DNA of 64,000 bases, from positions 18,786,001 through 18,850,000 of the forward strand of contig JBHGNT010000013.1 of the NCBI GenBank assembly GCA_043228905.1. The letters run 5' to 3'. Both the position numbers and the translations under genes were made by a program. Position 1 is the first letter of the stretch; every line of letters begins with the position of its first letter. Positions 9,702 through 22,451 of this stretch are shown piece after piece. A model generated the notes under the pieces. It saw only the letters and a program-made list of their open reading frames with translations, was not told the origin of the DNA and made no database searches. This DNA comes from Azolla caroliniana. Lineage: Eukaryota; Polypodiophyta.

Positions 9702-12700
9702 ATGGATAGAGGTATGGCAAGTTCGCTTCCCATAGAAAAGCTCAACCGGAGCAACTATGCATCCTGGTCATATAAAATGCACCAATACTTGTTGGGGCAT
9801 GGATATTGGAGCTATGTGGAAGGAACCAACGAGGTAGCCCCAGAGCCAGCACACAAAGACTTCCCAGTATGGGAGCAAGGAGCGAGCCGAGTATTGTACT
9901 GCCTCGCGTCCGGTGTGCACAATCAGATGCTCGACTACATCAAGGATGCTAAAACGCCAAAGCAGGCCTGGGAAAATCTACGGAAGATTTTTGCCGCAAG
10001 TACCACAACCCGTAAGTTGTAGCTCCGGCAAGAGCTGAACAACATCCGACAGAGAGATATGTCAGTTACGGACTACATCACCAAGATTAAGGAGATCTGT
10101 GATACACTCGGATCCATCAACGTAACGGTGGAAGAAGACGAGATGGTCCAGATCTGTCTTGGTGGTCTAGCACAACGGTACGGGCCAATCCAAACGTCAA
10201 TTTGCACCCGGGAGAAGCCACCGTCCTTCTTTGACTTACAATCCATGTTGATGGTCGAAGAAAACCACATGAGTGGGTCGAGGACCACTCAATCGGATAG
10301 CCGGATGTTGTACACATAGGCGGATCGATCACGTGGGCGTGGAGGACGAGGTGGGTCGGCGCACAATGGAGGTGGCTGGCAAGAGCAGAACCAAACACAC
10401 AGAGATGGTGCCGACAACAGTTCCGGACCCTCCACAAGCAGGGCGAGTCAAGTCAGAGCCGAAATCGGCAGTCGAAAACTGACACAGAATTTTGGTACTA
10501 TGGCAAGAAAGGCCACACAGAGAGTGACTGTTGGAAGAAGCGTGTTGATTTGGATAAATCCGGATCCGGCAAGGCCGGACAAGGGAACCGACAAAGCTTG
10601 CACTACAGAGAAGGATCGAAAAGATCTAGAACTGGGAAGAACGAAAAAGGGCCAGCCTTCGTGATGAAGCACAAGGCGAACTCGATGAAGAAGACCACTT
10701 CTGGATCGGAGGAAGTATGGTATGTTGATTCTGGAGTGTCAAACCACATGACGAGCCAGGAAGAGTGGTTCTCGTTTTTGGAGATACTGGAACAATTGGG
10801 AATCGTCGAAACTGGAGACGACACCCCTCACCCGATTGTGCATGTCGGAGAAGTCCCTTTAAGCCATGTTGGACAAAAGGGAAAGCTGATGAACGTACTG
10901 CACGTTCCAACAATCACAAAGAACCTGGTGTTGGTCGGACAAATCATCGACCGGGGAATGCAGGTGCGGTTTATGCACTTCCATCGAGGAAGAAGGCCGG
11001 ATAATCACGCAAGGGTGCAGGGAAGGGAGGATGTTCATCCTCAACACAAATGACGTCGGCACCGCCATGTTTGCCAAAGGACAGAAGATTGAATCAGACA
11101 TTGATCTCTGGCATAAGCAGATCGGCCACGTCAACTACCGGAGGCTTCAACATATGTAATCGAAACAAGTTGCTTCGGATTGCCGAAGTTTAGTGGCTGG
11201 AAGGCCCAAATATGTGAAGCCTACCAACTCGGGAAGCAACACTGACTTCCATTCCCCCCGAATGAAATTGGAGCTGTAACAAGCTCGATCTAATCCATTC
11301 GGATGTATGGGGATCGGCACAGAGTGTTAATCTTGGTGGGAGTCGGTATTTCGTCTCCTTCATCGACGACTACAGCCGGCACACGTCGATCTACCTCATC
11401 GAGATGAAAAGCGAAGTCTTCGACTATTTCTGGAACCTTCAAAGCTTAGTCGGAAGGGAAACAGAGAGGAAGATAAAGTGCCTATGGTCGGATGGTGGAA
11501 AAGAATACTTTTCCAGCCAATTCAACAATTATCTGCAGCAAAAAGGAATTCGGAGAGAATTCAGCTATCGATATACACCGGAACAGAACAGTGTGGCCGA
11601 AAGAAAGAACCGGTCGATTGTCGACGCGGCAAGGGCAATGCTAGAGGAGAAGAGCATGCCCAAATTCTACTGGGCCAAGGCGGTTCAGACGACCGTCTAC
11701 ATCCAAAATTGGATCGGGGACGAGGTGTCAGCACATGAGTTGTATTTCGGACGGAAGTCGAATTTGAGACACCTTCGGATATTCGGTAGCATAGCATATG
11801 TGCATGTACCGGATGAGGAGCGGAGGAAGCTGCATACTCGTCGGCTACTCGCATGAACAGAAGGGGTATAAGTGTCATAACCCCCGGACTAAACAGGTAC
11901 GAGTAAGTCGAGATGTCAAGTTTGATGAGTCGACATCATGGTACTCCCTACCGACTCCAACTCTCGACGAAGACCCGATTCCGGAGGATGAGGCTATTGA
12001 ACCCGGAGAGGTTCAAGAAGAAGATGAAGGATTCAGTACTCTAGATGAGAGTCCGATCTCATTCCGACTAAGTGGACCGAATGAGCAGCTGAGTTGGGAT
12101 GACCACTCGGATGAAGAATCGGCGAGTAGTGAAGACTCTGTCGTGCTCTCCCTGCGCAAGGAACTGAGGAGACGGTTTATGCACAAAGAGAAGGGGAAGA
12201 AGAAGATGCCGGAATACGATACTGGCAGTGAAGGGTCGGATCGGAACGAATCCAACCGGCTAACCAAAAGTTACACTAGTCAACCCGTTAGAAGAAAACT
12301 GTCCAGAGGTACGGATACAATGAGTTCATGGTGCATGACTAAGGTGGCAATAGTGCGTGAGCCGGAGAGCTATGTAGAAGCAGCAAAAGACGCAAATTGG
12401 CGTGCTGCTATGGAGGAAGAAATGCAGGCACTTGATGCCAACAACACATGGGACCTAGTTGACCCTCCCCAATATTGTAAACCGATCGGTTGCAAATGGG
12501 TATATAAGGTGAAGTACAATGCCGACAATTCGGTCGACCTAGTACAAGGCTCGGTTAGTGGCAAAGGGATACACACAAACCCATGGAATCGACTATGACG
12601 AGACCTTTGCTATGGTAGCGACGATGGCAATGGTTCATGTGGTACTAGTTGTTGCTATGGAAAGGGGATGGCATCTTCACCAAATGGACGTGAAGAATGT

Positions 12701-13017
12701 GTTTCTTCAAGGTGATCTTAATGAACAATGGGTCTATATGATCCAACTTCCCGGTTTCCAATCAGAGATGAACAAGTCGGTAGTGTGCCAACTCAAGAAG
12801 TCGCTTTACGGTCTGAAGCAACCCCCCCGAGCTTGGAATGCGAAGATCACGCACCGATTGTGTAAGATGGGGTTTGCGGCCTCAAAGTCCAACTCCTCAC
12901 TGTTCATCGGGAAAGGTCTGGATGGTCCGGTTTGTATCCTGCTATATGTTGATGATTTAGTCATCACCGAACCCAGACTGGATGAAATCGGCAAAGTGAA
13001 GTCCCAGTTGTCGGACT
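9702..13017 (+). pseudogene. E1 gag-pol polyprotein
   Basis: Begins MDRGMASSLPIEKLNRSNY, typical of copia gag, starting 83 bases after the primer site. Domains in order: gag (9702-10480) with a broken zinc knuckle in which both first cysteines are replaced (WYYGKKGHTESDC, about 10490). Protease (VWYVDSGVSNHM, about 10717). Integrase with WSDGGKEYFSS and NSVAERKNRSIVD (11480-11640). A linker, then reverse transcriptase (CKWVYKVKYN about 12490, HQMDVKNVFLQGDL about 12680, LLYVDDLVI about 12940). In-frame stops at about 10021 (TAG) and 10318 (TAG) and frameshifts near 11050-11400, 11850 and 12560 break the frame. Truncated at 13017. Confidence 0.9.
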
Positions 13018-13300
13018 GTTATCCGTATAGGTGTACGGGATGAACAGGGTGTAATGTGTATGGTGTGGTGTGTAATATGGAATATGTATACGAGTGTGTG
13101 AGGATGAGTATGTGTGAGCACATGCATAATTATGTGCATGTGACAAGAGTGTAACGGTCATTATTTACCGTTACATTATGTATTATATAAACCCATTATG
13201 GGGCATGTAATGGACATACCTTTTTCCCTTCTCACATTCGTGTTATTTTCTATTTGTCTTTCTCTCTACCTCTCTCTATCTAACTTAACCCCCTTGGGAG
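13018..13300 (+). repeat. LTR-like sequence of unknown family
   Basis: Begins TGTTATCCGTATAGG exactly where E1 coding stops. It contains a TATA box (TATTATATAAACCC, about 13176) and a CT-rich stretch (13250-13280). No matching second copy or clear CA end is visible in the window, so the call rests on composition and position only. Confidence 0.35.
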
Positions 13301-14613
13301 GGGGGTGAAGCCTAGAAGCAACACTTTTGGCATGCCCGAACGAACGACCCTCCTTTGAGAGGAAGTCTATCCCTCACTCTCCCTCTCCGTCAGTAATAGA
13401 GATTTTGGCTCCATTGATTTGATGCAAGGACGGAAGCACAATGGATGAGGAAGCTCGCTTGATGATGTATCTAGTTGCCGAAGAAAGAAGCTTTACATAA
13501 TATTCATATCTTCTTGTTCTCTCCCTCTCTCAGCCATCCCCTCTACGACTCTATTTGTGTGCGCGCGCTGTCATGAAGGAAACCTTAAGCGAACATCTTC
13601 CATGGATAGGACGCCTGATTTTTCCCCCCTTGAGAAGAAGTGCCATGTTGACATCCCTCTTTGGAGAATAGAGCATGTAAAGTTACACAAGGAGGTTTTG
13701 GAATCATTTGTGTCTTATGCTCTTTCTGTTCTTCTTGGCTGTGCTTTGCCATATGCTTGAGATGGTCTAAAACATCTTGTCAGGGGGAACCCCCTCTCCA
13801 CCAGCCAGATTATACTTGACAAATTATCCAAGGTCGTGCACGGATTCGTCGACTCTTCTACTAAGATCCTGTCTTCTTGACCTCATCCACTTGTAGCCTC
13901 CTTAGTTGCAGAGGCCTGATTCGGTGGCGACATAAATCGCGCATATGATTGCTCTCCATCAATGTTGCTCCTGACCAGACCATCAAGAAGTGCATCACAT
14001 CCAGCAGATGCGCCGCCTTTTCTCAGTCGTTCTCCCTACTATAGGTGAATGTCTACACCTTGGATCGGTAGGCAAGAGCCACCAGGTAGAGATCGAGTGC
14101 CTCCTCCTTGGTCTCACAATTTGCATCGATCCTCACCATCTACCATACGAGGAAGCAAGCATTGAGAGGTTTTGCCATGCTCGTGGATGAGATCATTGGG
14201 GGGAGTAGAAGGATTGAAGGAATTTAAGCGATTGGGCAGGTAGTGAGGAAGGATTTGACCTCTACGTGGGACTCAAGATGGCTCACCAAGATGAATGGTA
14301 GGCGAGCGATTTGATGTGGTTGAGCGTGGCATAGAGATAGGAATCGTGGTAAAGCCTCTGATCAAGGTAGGCTTGGAGAGGTAGCACCGCCCTATTTCTT
14401 CTTCCTCCGCAAGTATATTAAAGCACAAAATCTCACAAGTATAGATGAGAGTTTGATTGTAGGCACAATGAGCTCTTGTCCTCCATCACCTTCAGAAAGG
14501 GGTTCTGAAGCCAGTACTAGTGGGCAAGATAGTGACTTTAGCTCAAAGCTTTGTTGCTCTAAATTCCATCCCAAAAGAATTGTAAACAATGGAGTTGTTT
14601 TCGATTCTCTTCA
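13301..14613. other. unassigned 1.3 kb
   Basis: No recognisable coding region. Short open frames (13557-13760, 13990-14190) show no family motif or sustained coding bias. Two C-run/G-run inverted pairs (near 13290 and 13790) are the only notable features. It may be the interior of a non-autonomous LTR element starting at 13018. Confidence 0.4.
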
Positions 14614-15204
14614 ATGTTAGGAATATGAATTCAAATTGGGATGATTTGGACTACCAACTCAATCAAGACAAATTAAACAATAGATGAAACCACAAGAGGA
14701 AAATGAGAGCACCAAAAAATTTAACGTGGAAAACCCAAAATAAGGAAAAACCACAGAACCCCTTTGTGTTCAAAAACAAGTTCACTATTTTTCTTAGTAC
14801 AAACGAATACAACCTCTCTAGATTTGACTAGAGGGATGTATATGCTAAGGCAGTAGCCTTGATTACAATTCCTCACCCAACGGGGTGGATAGAAAAACTA
14901 ACAAAACTGGAAACAAGGAAAAACATGAAATGAAGAAACCTGATGCAAAGTAGACAGGATAGTTGTTGTTCAATCGTGGTTCTCTAATAGCACGAACAAC
15001 CCCTCGTAGGTCTCTATGTCCACTTTTGCACTTTGGTAGAACACTCTTCCTCTTGTTCTCTGTTTTTTTGTCACCCTGTTTTATGTTTTTTTGTCACTCT
15101 GTTTTCTATTTTTCTGTGTAAAAAAACAGGTCACGTTCTCTGCCTTTTTTTGGTTTTTGTTTTTCTCTTTCTGTCTTCTTGTAGTCCGACGCCTATATTT
15201 GTGT

Positions 15205-15252
<48 letters not shown>

Positions 15253-15305
15253 AAGACACATACCCAAAAAAACATACAAAAAGGTAAAAGGCATACATAC
15301 ATACA

Positions 15306-15375
<70 letters not shown>

Positions 15376-15476
15376 CAAATAATTATAACTTTTCTTATAA
15401 TTTGCCTTACTTAAGCCTATTTGGTGTTCAGCTGACTCAATGTTGTGGGCTCCACTTGAGTGGACAAGCCCCAACA
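14614..15476 (-). repeat. E2 3' LTR
   Basis: On minus it begins TGTTGGGGCTTGTCC right after the polypurine tract and ends CCTAACA near 14614. It contains the block GTTTTCC...GGGTTTTCCACGTTAA (about 14720-14760) that also occurs in the solo LTRs at 17443 and 47150, marking a shared copia LTR group. About 160 bases of microsatellite lie within it. Confidence 0.75.
15207..15368. repeat. compound microsatellite in E2 LTR
   Basis: (CA)n at about 15207-15251, then (CATA)n at about 15292-15334, then (AT)n to about 15368. Short cysteine/valine or histidine/threonine-rich reading frames over this tract are translation artefacts. Confidence 0.95.
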
Positions 15477-15492
15477 ATTCTCCCCCTCCGTC

Positions 15493-17098
15493 TCAACTGG
15501 GGGGCACAACCAAGTTTGCCTTTTGTTTGCAAACTTCAAGCTTCTCCCTTGACAAACTTTTAGTCATCATGTTGGAGCCATTCTCATTGGTATGTATCTT
15601 CTCAATGTGCATTTTCTTTTCTTCAAGCAGATCTCTAATCCAATGGTATCTAACATGAATGTGCTTTGACTTAGAGTGAAAGGAAAAATTCTTGCTTAAG
15701 TGAGTAGCACTTTGGCTATCACAATACAAAATGTACCTTTCTTGGGTCAGCCCCAACTCTTGTAGGAATTTCTTTAGCCATAACAATTCCTTACTAGCTT
15801 CTATGGCAGCAATATACTCGGCCTTCGTTGTGGATACCACACATTTTTGCAATCTCGATTGCCAAGTGACCGCTCCCCCTGCAACGATCATTAGGTAACC
15901 AGATGTAGACTTTCTGGAGTCAACATCACCAACCATATCAGCATCTGTATATCCATTGAATATAGTTTGGTTCTCACCAAATTTTAGATAGACTCTTGTG
16001 GTACCCCTCATATATCGCAGGATCCATTTCACTGCTTCCCAATGATCTTTTCCAGGGTTCGAGAGAAAACGGCTCACGACACCAACTATGTGAGCAATGT
16101 TCGGCCTCGTGCATACCATAACATACATTAAACTACCGATTGCAGAGTCATATGGTATTTGTTTCATTCCCTCTTGCTATTCATCACTCATAGGGCATTG
16201 AGTTGAGCTAAGTTTAAACTGGCCCGCGAGTGGAGTGTTGACCGGCTTAGTCTTAGCCATGTTGAATCTCTGAAGTACCTTCTCAATGTACTTTTCTTGA
16301 GACAGCCAAAGTCTTTTGCTTGCCTTGTCCCTGGTTATCTTCATCCCAAGGATTTGCTTGGCTGGTTCCATGTCTTTCATGGCAAAAGATTTGATGAGTT
16401 CCTTTTTCAGCTTCTCAATCTTGTTGGTGTCTTGACCAACGATCAACATATCATCAACATACAAGAGAAAAATGACAAAATCCCCATATGGGAATTTCTT
16501 AACAAAAATACAATGGTCTGTGTTTGTTCTATTATACCCATGGTTCAACATAAAGGAGTCAAACTTTGTGTACCAAAGTCTAGGAGTTTGTTTTAGGGCT
16601 TACAAGCTCTTCTTTAACTTGCATACCAAGTTTTCCTTACCTTTGACTCCAAAACCTTCTGGTTGATCCATGTAAATCTCTTCTTCCAAATCACCATGGA
16701 GGAAGGCGGTTTTTACATCGAGTTGCTCGATTTCTAGATCGAGATTGGCTACAATCCCAAGTACAACTCTGATCGAGGACATCTTCACCACTGGTGAGAA
16801 AATCTCCTCGAAATCAATTCCCTTTTTCTGGTTGAACCCCTTCACAACCATTCTTGCCTTGTATCTTGGCTGTGAGCAATGTTCCTCAGTCTTGAGCCTG
16901 TAAACCCATTTGTTTTTCAGCTCTCTCTTGCCCATAGGCAGCTTTACAAGATCATAAGTGTGATTGTCTTGCAAAGACTTCATCTCATCATTCAGCGCGT
17001 CAAGCCATTCCTCATGATCATTTTCCATAGCTTCTCTAAAGCTTTCTGGCTCTCCTCCATCTGAAAGCATCATAAATTCATGTGGGTTGTATCTAGCA
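15493..17098 (-). pseudogene. E2 reverse transcriptase and RNase H
   Basis: Reverse transcriptase (17073-16177) shows NKWVYRLKTEEH, KARMVVKGFNQKKGIDFEE, LDVKTAFLHGDLEEEIYM and FLLYVDDMLIVG (about 16440). Two stops break it, near 16600 and 16170. RNase H (16167-15493) shows GYTDADMVGDVDSRKSTSGY, KAEYIAAIEASKELLWL and SKSKHIHVRYHWIRD, ending near the polypurine tract with EKLEVCKQKANL. Apart from those stops it is well preserved, so this is one of the younger copia fragments here. The upstream integrase, protease and gag are missing. Confidence 0.9.
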
Positions 17099-18251
17099 CC
17101 TCCGATTCAGCTCCGGTAAATCCCTATTGGAAGGCTTTACGGATTCAGACATGTCGGCTGATGTAGATACCAGTCAGTCCACGTCCGGATATGTCATGAC
17201 ATAGCAGGGGGAGCCGTATCGTGGCAGTTGAGGCTGTAGAAGTCCGTCACACTGTCAACAATGGAAGCGGAGTATATGGCAATCATGGAAGCCAGCAAAG
17301 AGGTCATCTAGATGAAGCACTTCATTGGAGAGCTAGGGATCCGATAGGAGGAATTCCGGTTCCACTACAACATTTAAAGTGCCATCCACCTTGTAAAGAA
17401 CGCAACCTCCACTCTCGGACTAAGCACATCTAGAGGAGATACTAACAGGAACTACACGCTCTCGATGAACAACGCTCGGCCACAACCAAATTTAGAATCA
17501 AAACACAAAAAATGGGAATGAATGCACGACACAGTGAAGAGAGGAGTACACAGGATATTAACGTGGAAAACCCAAACTAGGGAAAAAACCACGGCAGCCC
17601 ACAGACTGCAAACTAGCACTGTATCAGAATGTACAATAGAGATACACCGAGACAACGACCTCAAGCTTCCTATCTTCGCCACAGGTAGCGGTTACAACAG
17701 AGGCAACGACCTCTTCCTCTCTCTCACTCACTCTGTACACAGTTACGCACACTAATCTTTGCGCCAACAAGAATTACAACAACTACAATAAACTGAGTTT
17801 GCCCTAAGTCATATTTATACTAATATGACTTTTCGGCTATTTACAAATATAGCCCCGATGGACTCTCAAGAAACATATTTATGGATATGTCCCTTCATCC
17901 GGTGAGCACTTCTCACCGGGCCTTCACCATCCGGCTCTTGCCGGGTACTCCTCATCTGGTTCTCACCGGGTCTTCCGTAGTCGGGTACTCCTCATCCGGT
18001 TTCAGCCGAGGCCTATCAGCCTCGGCCAAGTTTGCTCATCAATACTGTTCTTCTCACTTCCCATCCAGAGGAACCTGTTTCCCAACAGATACCACTGGCT
18101 CCAGGAAAAAGTAGAAGATAAAGAGTTTTCGTTGACGAAGATCAACACGGAGGAGAACGGGTCGAACATGCTGACTAAGGTGTTTTTGGCTGAGAAGTTG
18201 GACGTGTGCTGGAAACAGACCAAATTGACAAGACAGCCCATGCCGGAGTGA
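17099..18251 (+). pseudogene. plus-strand copia RNase H fragment
   Basis: Starts mid-domain at the junction with E2. Readable blocks are DSDMSADVDTSQSTSGYVM (about 17140), GGAVSWQLRLQKSVTLSTM, AEYMAIMEASKEVI and RTKHI (about 17430). After the solo LTR (17443-18087) it resumes with YHWLQEKVEDKEFSLTKIN and NGSNMLTKVF, ending at a TGA at 18249-18251. Several internal stops are present (for example about 17204, 17310 and 17431). It belongs to the same Tnt1-like group as E2 but on the opposite strand. A polypurine tract (GAAGGGGGATTT) follows directly. Confidence 0.8.
17443..18087 (-). repeat. solo copia LTR with 5-bp target duplication
   Basis: A 645-bp LTR in minus orientation (TGTTGGGAAACAGG... 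on minus), flanked by perfect direct repeats GATAC at 17438-17442 and 18088-18092. The host RNase H reading frame (…RTKHI, then RYHWL) continues across the collapsed duplication. The terminal dinucleotide at the left has mutated (TA instead of TG). A solo LTR forms by recombination between the two LTRs of a full element. Confidence 0.9.
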
Positions 18252-18261
18252 AGGGGGATTT

Positions 18262-18478
18262 TGTTAGGAATTCGGTCCCTTCGGATTGTATCCGGATGGG
18301 ACGAGCCGAAGGAAAGAATCGGATCGGATGGATCCGGAAGATATCCATAAACTAGATCGGATGAATCTGATTTGGTGTCCGACTAGACATTAGTTTATGT
18401 ATATGTTCCGATGTGACTATTTCAGGTCATTTTGTAAATAACCCTAAAGTTATATTAGTATAAATATAACTAATGGTA
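18262..18478 (+). repeat. truncated copia 3' LTR
   Basis: Begins TGTTAGGAATTCGG after the polypurine tract of the plus-strand copia. It shares the block TTTGTAAATA...ATTAGTATAAATATA with the solo LTR at 17443. It is cut off just after its TATA box, where T1 sequence begins. Confidence 0.75.
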
Positions 18479-18840
18479 TAATGTCATATAATCCATCACA
18501 ATGTAATTGGTAAGAGTAACAATTATGTACCACGTTCATTTATACTATTTGAAACCAACAGACTTCGAACGTAGGTAACTGAAAACCTTTTATTATCAAG
18601 AACATTCACAAGTTCATGTATATACTCATGCTAGGAGAAATGAGAAAGTATAATATCATGTTAATACCCCAAACTGGAGAAGAGCATGGTGACCAATCAT
18701 ATGTATATACAAATTATAGTTCAAAAAATGATTAAAAAGGGAAATTCTGAACGGGTGAATAAAATTAAACGGTAAATGATTACTTTTGTTCTCATATACA
18801 AAAACAATATCAAGTCAAGGTATACATTATGCCATCTAAA

Positions 18841-21800
18841 TCAATCTATAAGCAAATCTGGCACACAAGGCTCTTCAGGCGCTGATTATTCTAGACTATT
18901 CTCGTTTGTGTCATCTCCACGTTGTCCTGAATCTGATGTATGTTCAAATTGTGTTACATCTTCTAGGTCCACAAGCTCCCCTGCTTCTTCATCAATAGGT
19001 TCCATTGGTTCTCGTGAAGTCATTTGGAACATCTCTGTCTCATTGATGTGCTTAGCTCTGACTTCTTGATCCTGATCTGGACAATCCTAGATTCCTGTGA
19101 TCCTCATTTTGATGAAGTTAACTTGTGCAGGGTCCTTCTCCAATGCAACACAGTTTTGAAACATCTTCAATGCACAAGCTGTTGTAGTACCTAATGGCCG
19201 CATGAACATGAACAAGTATATATAAGAATTAAAGTCTTAAACTTGATCGACAAAAATCAAAGTAAATATATTTTATATACCTGTGCTAGAGAACAAGTCT
19301 AGAACCCAATCATCTGGATTCGAGAAGAGCTCTAGGAGGCGGTTGATCAATCTTTGAGGTTTTTGATAAGGATTCACCATACTCTTATCACCTAAAACAT
19401 GCCTTAATTTTTTTGTGACAGCTGGGCACATGATATAATTTACCACGTTACGCTCGTTGAAATGTGCTCTAGCCTTCTTCTTTGTTATTGAATCATAGTA
19501 ACCCACACAAAAATGTTCGACCGCACTAACCATTGGATCGCCAGGGCTACGTGTAATATTTGTTTTAATCCTACAAAGAAATAAAATCATGTTTTAGAGG
19601 TATGAATGTCAACATATAATAACAAGTATCATAATGATTAAAAACAAACTGTGACACACCAATGCATGTGTTTAGTGGCATGACAACGTGACTTCAGAGT
19701 TGTTGTGACTGACAGTGATTGCCGCATGCTATGGAATATGATTATCCTCCACAAGGGGGCCAATGTCAGTTTGGCGAAATCCTTTACTATCTTCTCGATT
19801 TGGGGGTACTTGAAAGGCACATCATCATATGTTGATCCCGCAATTCGGAATCCATATGGTATGTTGGCTATTAGCATAGTGTAGTGCCTTCTCGGTAACA
19901 GATCGAGCATCTGTGATACTTCCCCATTAAATACACTATAATGTAATTTTTTATAAGGATCTGACCTATGCAGAAAACTCTTCACAGTCTCTGAATCCTT
20001 AGGCAGTTCCATCTCTTTCCCTTTGGTCATTCTCTTCTCATACTTTGCACGTTCTAAGTTTGTGATAAAGGCAGTTGGAATACCATCATTATTGTCGTTG
20101 GTCTTTTTTGATTTCAATGGTTTCTGCAACTGTCAATGTTGTTAGGAGAGAACATTAGATTTCAATGTATTAACATTCAAATGACACTTACCCATTCTCT
20201 AAAAACAATAAAATATTCCTCCAATGCCTTGTAGGAAGAAGTTATCGGGCAGGCTTGCTCCAATTCTTCCCATGTCGGTAAACTCAATTTTTGCATCATC
20301 AACTCCTGAATCTTCATGTATACCTTGTGACTATACAATAAACATGAAATTTAAAATTAAAAATCAATAATAATAGAAGAATATCCTGAAACATTGTATA
20401 CTACCCTTACTTTTGTAATTCAATAACCATCTCGTCCAAACTAAATTCCTTGGCAACAACTTGAGATAGCACCGATATTAATAGCCTATCATCTTTAATA
20501 CCCTGTAATGACCTCCAAGGTAAAAGTTTCATGTCTTCTGCTAACTCCTCAATTACCAAGTCGCTTTTGCCCTTTGACTTCGATTTGATCTCAACTTGTA
20601 GATCAATCCTTCCCTTCTTTGACCTCTTTCCGCTCCCACATGCTCAATATTTTTTCCTGGAGATCCCACACCCCTCCGGTCCGAAAGGCTAGTTGAAACC
20701 AGGAATCATATTTTCGTAGCCCTTCTGATTTTGTGCTCTCATGCACTGCAATCCCCACTTCTAGTAAACATTGGCGACGCAAACCAGGCCACAACCTTGG
20801 GCCAAAACAATTTAATGCATCTAGGTACTCATGATGAACAAATCTGATCCTTTCAATGCATGACATCTTTTTCCTATAATCATTATCATTGTTATGGTCC
20901 CATGCTAGTAGCTTTGCGTCCTCGTGAGTGAGTCCTGCATATACTTTACATTCGGTGTACTTAAAGAATGGGGTGAGAGGGTATTCTTTCACAAGCTGTC
21001 TACGAGCTTCGGCCGAATGCGATCATCCAATTACATAATATGTATAATCATCAACAGAGCTATACTTGAAGTCTACTACTGTTGGACATTGATCTTGATC
21101 GACCATTACTAAAAATGGCATGACAGTAGCATGTGGATTAATTTTCATTTTGCTCTTCAAGTTTTGCACATGGACAACGTGCGACTCTCTAATTTCTAGG
21201 GGACGTCTTCCAATCAAGGGATCAATTGGAGGCCTCTAGATTGAAGTAATTGGCAAATGAAATAGTTGCGCCTTACGCACAAGTTTTGTCTTAACAATAT
21301 TTTCTCTTATTTTATTTTGTTCAGACGTCAATACACCGGAAGATAGTTGACATCCCGGAGCCACGACTTCGACTTGGTGCTCTTCTTCTTCCTCCACGAA
21401 TTCTAAAACCTCTTCATCATCTTCGTTGCATCGTGGTCGTTTGTTGTATTTCTTATGAGCTGGATTTGTCTTTCTAGATTTTTTTGGTGGAGTTTCTCCT
21501 GTCACATACAACCGTAGTGCAACTAATAAGTTGTTCATCGTTTGAATGTCTTTACGTAATGACTTGGGGTTGCAACATTCTACTACTAGGTTTCCCTTGT
21601 CAAGACGCAATCGTCTAGAGCCAACAGAGCTCGAGACATCGATTATAATACTCGAAGAATCACTATCTTCATATTCTAGCTTGGTTACATCTCCATAGTT
21701 AAATGTTTTTCCAAGCTCCAATTTGCCTTTACCGTCCGACTTAGCTATTATTAAGAGCAACACCCCATCTTCCTCGACATAAGAGAGACACCATTCTAAC

Positions 21801-22451
21801 TTTGGGTAATTCTTATATTTAAGTTTAGATGTTTTCTCTTCCTGGGCCCCACCCTCGCTATTTTTGGTCGTTGCAACAGAAGACTTACATGCTCCATCCC
21901 CTGTTGAGTCAAATAGAGTTCTTCTAGAGACATCTTTGACAAAAGAGTCAGAATCTCGCTTTGTTGGAGTTTGAAGCTTTAGTTTAAACGAAGGAACTTT
22001 TTGACGAGAGTCACTGAAATTAAGACAACATCCTATTTAGGTTAATTATGAACAAGACCATACTATTTGAACAAAAACGATGGAGAAAATAGTAAAATAA
22101 AGAACAATTAAATGCAAAACACTAAAAATAGTATCAAAATGATGAGAAAACTATGATGAGGGACATAAATTTTCTATCTGCAAAACCCTATTTTTTCAAC
22201 AAAAATCCGATGCACTGCATCAGATATTGGTTGAAGGAGGGCTATCTTCCACCAAAATCCGATGCACTGCATCGGATTGTGACATGACTTCTCCTTAACC
22301 ATCTAGTGAAGTTTAAGTGCATTTTAATTCGATGGTGTGTTTCCTTAACAAAATATTTGAGGATTATTGCTTATTGTCAAAAGGAATCTTTAAGAATCTT
22401 AAAAAATGTAAAGAATATTGCTAACCTGGCGATCTTCTTTCCCTTGTTCAT
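18841..22451 (-). pseudogene. T1 ParB-domain DNA methyltransferase gene, six exons, degraded
   Basis: Same gene model as the T2 copy. Exons (minus): 22451-22426, 22013-20411, 20330-20192, 20123-19660, 19570-19281, 19190-18841. Exons 1 and 3-6 are identical in length to those of T2 (26, 139, 464, 290, 350 nt). Exon 2 is 35 nt shorter, giving a frameshift near 20600. Stops lie at about 21235 (in place of Q), 21022 (G to TGA in the ParB-like GxSHSA motif), 19088 (W to TAG) and 18888. Motif IV reads ANIPYGF (about 19855). Motif I, LDLFSSTG, ends exon 5, and TTTACALKMF opens exon 6. The T2 entry describes the domains. This copy is more damaged than T2. Confidence 0.8.
22204..22278. promoter_or_regulatory. 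paired palindromes in intron 1 of T1 methyltransferase
   Basis: Two copies of a 23-bp palindrome with arms AATCCGATGCA / TGCATCGGATT and a single central base. The copy at 22256-22278 is perfect; the one starting at 22204 has a mismatch near its end. The same palindrome occurs at the equivalent place in T2. They lie inside the first intron, about 170-250 bases from the methyltransferase start. The divergent intergenic region (22452-22739) that follows must hold the promoters of both genes. Confidence 0.8.

Larger units (their letters stand above)
9161..13017 (+). mobile_element. Ty1/copia element E1, 3'-truncated
   Basis: A 5' LTR, a perfect plant copia primer-binding site and a gag-protease-integrase-reverse transcriptase coding region, all plus strand. 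It stops inside reverse transcriptase just after the YVDD box, where sequence beginning TGTTATCCG takes over. RNase H and the 3' LTR are absent. The gag and pol are closest to copia E3 in this window. Confidence 0.85.
14614..17098 (-). mobile_element. copia element E2 (Tnt1-like), 3' part
   Basis: Minus-strand 3' end of a copia element: reverse transcriptase, RNase H, polypurine tract (GGAGGGGGAGAA on minus, about 15477-15490) and 3' LTR. The 5' part is missing. It ends at 17098, where a plus-strand copia RNase H fragment begins. Confidence 0.85.

Noticed and set aside
13557-14190. Short open frames as possible small host genes
   Set aside because: No motif, no consistent coding bias, and they lie in apparent LTR-element interior sequence.
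15207-15368. CRISPR-like regular repeats
   Set aside because: Simple di- and tetranucleotide microsatellites without unique spacers, in a eukaryotic context.
15033-15477. Overlapping open frames rich in His/Thr, Cys/Val or Tyr/Ile
   Set aside because: They are translations of the CA, CATA and AT microsatellites inside the E2 LTR.
18410-18440. Left terminal inverted repeat of T1
   Set aside because: GGTCATTTTGTAAATA resembles the TIR superficially but aligns better with the copia LTR block at 17443-18087.
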